Assembly: GCF_017741935.1 (NCBI RefSeq)
Contig: NZ_JAGHMH010000030.1
Span: 62,001-126,000 of the forward strand
DNA: 64,000 bases
Direction of reading: 5' to 3'
Source of the DNA: Rhizobium sp. 16-449-1b
GTDB lineage: Bacteria > Pseudomonadota > Alphaproteobacteria > Rhizobiales > Rhizobiaceae
Shown in pieces: positions 62,272 through 64,000 of this stretch. Each line of letters starts with the position of its first letter. Position 1 is the stretch's first letter. A model generated the notes under the pieces. That model saw only the letters and a program-made list of their open reading frames with translations. It ran no database searches and was not told the origin of the DNA. Both the position numbers and the translations under genes were made by a program.

Positions 62272-63603
62272 TTACTTCAACAGATCCGTCATGCTCTTGG
62301 TGGCAGCGGCGAGCGCTTCGTCGAGCGTCTTCTGGTCAGCCCAGTAGGCGGTGAATTCCTTTGCCTGCGTCTCGTAAACCGAGAGCGCCTTGGCCGAGGT
62401 GGCGCCGCGCATGACATAGCCATACTTTCCGGCGAATTCGCCGAGCTTGACGAGGTCAGGGCGTTCCTTGGCAATCTTCTCGACCACGGCAGGCGCGAGC
62501 GCCGGAGAACCGCCGGCCTTGGCATAGGCGAGTGCCGCATCTTCCGTTGCCAACCACTTCAGGAACCGCACCGCGCCTTCCTTGTGCTTGGAGTTCTTGT
62601 TGAGACCGAGACCCAGGCCGTGGATGTGATCCTTGCGACCCTCTGGGCCGGCCGGCGGGGCGACCACGGCGGTATCTTCGGCAACCGCAGGCGCCTTTTC
62701 CGGGTTCATCAGGTCCGTGGCCGCGGCATTCCACTGCAGTGCCGTTGCGACCTGGCCCGACGTCCAGGCGGCATTGGTCTCGGGATATTCGTAGCTCAGC
62801 GAATCCTTCGGGGTCGCGCCGGCGTCGTAGAGCTTCTTGTAGAGTTCGAGACCGGCGCGATAGGCAGGCGAATCCACCGTGACCTTCCCGGATTCATCCA
62901 TCCAGTCGGCGCCATAGGCGCGCGGCAGGGACTGGAACACCATCATGTTGAACAGGAGGTTCTTCATCTGCAGCACGGTGCCGTAGCGGACCGGGCTGTC
63001 GGGGTTCACGGCCTTGGTGAAGTAGAGCGCGGTTGCCGCCCAGTCGTCCCAGGTCCATGCATCCGGTTCCTTCGGCTCGAGGCTCTTGCCGAGATATTTC
63101 TGGGCGATCTCGGCATACTTGGCCTTGGCGCCCTGATCGGCAAGCAATGCGTCGATGAGATCCTTGCGGTAATACATGAAGTGCAGCGAGAGATCAGTCG
63201 GCACCCCGTACTGCTTGCCTTCGAACTGCATGGTTTCGAGGATCGGCTTGCCGAAGACCTTTTCCGCATCGGCTCCGAGGTCGACAGGCTCCATGAATGG
63301 TGCGTAGCGGCCGATCGAATAGGTGGCGATCAGGTTGATATCGAAGGCGTCTGAGCCTGCTGCCAGATCGGCCTGCAGCTTGTCGTAGAAGCCGTCGCGG
63401 TTGAAGAACAGAAGGTCGACCTTGTCTTCGGCGGCAGTGCCTGGAAGCGCGTTATAGGTCTCGACGGCGGCGCGAAGCGCCGTCTCTTCGGAGCCGCCCG
63501 GCCAGCCGAGCACAGTCACCTCGGCGGAGGCAATGCTTGGAAGCGAGGCAAGCGAGAGGAAAGCCGCCGTGCCGACGACGAGAGCGCTGCGAAATTTCTT
63601 CAT
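62272..63603 (-). CDS. Extracellular solute-binding protein, family 1 (maltose-type)
   Basis: The 443-residue protein has a signal peptide (RSALVVGTAAFLSLASLPSIASA) and a family 1 solute-binding domain with VLGWPGGSEETALRAAVETYNALPG at its start and WTWDDWAATALYFTK inside. The start at 63603 follows an AAGGGAACG site. It recognises the sugar imported by the two permeases and the ATPase encoded downstream. The ROK gene upstream suggests an aldose or amino sugar. Confidence 0.9.
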   Translation of the reverse strand: MKKFRSALVVGTAAFLSLASLPSIASAEVTVLGWPGGSEETALRAAVETYNALPGTAAEDKVDLLFFNRDGFYDKLQADLAAGSDAFDINLIATYSIGRYAPFMEPVDLGADAEKVFGKPILETMQFEGKQYGVPTDLSLHFMYYRKDLIDALLADQGAKAKYAEIAQKYLGKSLEPKEPDAWTWDDWAATALYFTKAVNPDSPVRYGTVLQMKNLLFNMMVFQSLPRAYGADWMDESGKVTVDSPAYRAGLELYKKLYDAGATPKDSLSYEYPETNAAWTSGQVATALQWNAAATDLMNPEKAPAVAEDTAVVAPPAGPEGRKDHIHGLGLGLNKNSKHKEGAVRFLKWLATEDAALAYAKAGGSPALAPAVVEKIAKERPDLVKLGEFAGKYGYVMRGATSAKALSVYETQAKEFTAYWADQKTLDEALAAATKSMTDLLK

Positions 63604-63626
63604 GTTCGTTCCCTTCTGGATAACCT

Positions 63627-64000
63627 TCATTGGTTTTTATAGGTCAGTGCCAAATCGGCGATGCCGACAATCCCTGCCTTTGGCCCCAGGGTCGCGGCCT
63701 GCAACCGGGGCACCGCCGACGGGCCGATCGCCGAAATCTCGGCCCTCACCCTGTCGAGGAAACCCGTGGCGAGGCCAACGCCGCCGCCGATGACGATCCG
63801 TGCAGGATCGATCGCCAATTGGATATCGCAGCACAAATGCGCGAAACGTCGTGCAACGTCGTCGATAATACCGACCGCCCAGGCTTCGCCCAAATCCGCC
63901 GCGGAAAATACAGCCTTCGGCTCGCAGGCGTGGCCGAGGCGCTCCGCCTCCGCCGCGATCCACGGCCCGCAGAGCCGGCTCTCAAGAGGACGGTCGCCGG
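63627..64000 (-). CDS. ROK family sugar kinase or regulator, C-terminal part (5' end outside window)
   Basis: The frame runs from the right edge to TGA at 63627-63629, giving about 124 residues. The sequence CGPWIAAEAERLGHACE, then DDVARRFAHLCCDIQLAIDP and IVIGGGVGLATGFLDRV, is the C-terminal half of a ROK protein. The HTH or ATP-binding half that would separate a repressor from a glucokinase-type kinase lies outside. It is the first visible gene of the maltose-type operon. Confidence 0.85.
   Translation of the reverse strand, partial: GDRPLESRLCGPWIAAEAERLGHACEPKAVFSAADLGEAWAVGIIDDVARRFAHLCCDIQLAIDPARIVIGGGVGLATGFLDRVRAEISAIGPSAVPRLQAATLGPKAGIVGIADLALTYKNQ

Overview
The window looks like accessory DNA from an alphaproteobacterium of the Rhizobiales, most likely a Rhizobium or Agrobacterium relative. 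This is inferred from high GC, gene style (several sugar-type ABC operons, IclR, MurR/RpiR and AraC control, a cupin-type phosphoglucose isomerase) and the absence of core housekeeping genes, which suits a chromid, a megaplasmid or a catabolic island. I see no rRNA, tRNA, CRISPR array, complete insertion sequence or phage gene.

Layout. (1) 1-7968: the end of a Kup potassium transporter, a ProP-type osmolyte symporter, a class II Fic protein, and a MarR regulator with a four-cysteine tail. The regulator heads a set of genes for an exported protein, a thioredoxin-fold protein, a class I amidotransferase and a MOSC protein, followed by a decayed di-haem peroxidase gene. (2) 8206-21828: an oxidative catabolic cluster with an AraC regulator, a cysteine-less isochorismatase-fold hydrolase, an EthD-like protein, an esterase, two paralogous acyl-CoA-dehydrogenase-fold monooxygenases, their flavin reductase, an MFS carrier, a porin, a Baeyer-Villiger-type monooxygenase, a paired SMR exporter, a SnoaL-like protein and an NmrA-like protein. 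Four transcription units in this cluster carry the same direct-repeat element, which points to one regulon. (3) 22038-37099: a divergent sugar or polyol locus. A leftward operon encodes an Rbs-type ABC importer, FGGY kinase, HAD phosphatase, two SDRs and a GldA-like dehydrogenase. A rightward operon encodes a cupin phosphoglucose isomerase, KDPG-type aldolase, AroE-like and SerA-like dehydrogenases, an UlaG-like hydrolase and an RpiR regulator. A GlcD-type oxidase lies beside it.

(4) 37402-42371: an SsuABC/TauABC-type importer and a convergent two-component system. (5) 42472-46721: small envelope proteins, a glyoxalase remnant, and an operon of DUF1295, a cyclopropane-synthase-like methyltransferase, a membrane protein and a lipocalin. 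(6) 47030-58497: a nine-gene leftward operon around a second Rbs-type importer whose ATPase is fused to a permease. It includes aspartoacylase-like, threonine-dehydratase-like, creatininase, aldehyde dehydrogenase, RidA and GMC oxidoreductase genes and is divergent from an IclR regulator. (7) 59482-64000: a maltose-type ABC operon led by a ROK protein cut by the window edge.

How the genes work together: regions 2, 3 and 6 each combine a local regulator, transport and an oxidation or hydrolysis route, so each looks like a self-contained catabolic module for a plant- or soil-derived compound. None of the substrates can be named from sequence alone. All four ABC operons have a strong stem-loop directly after the binding-protein gene.
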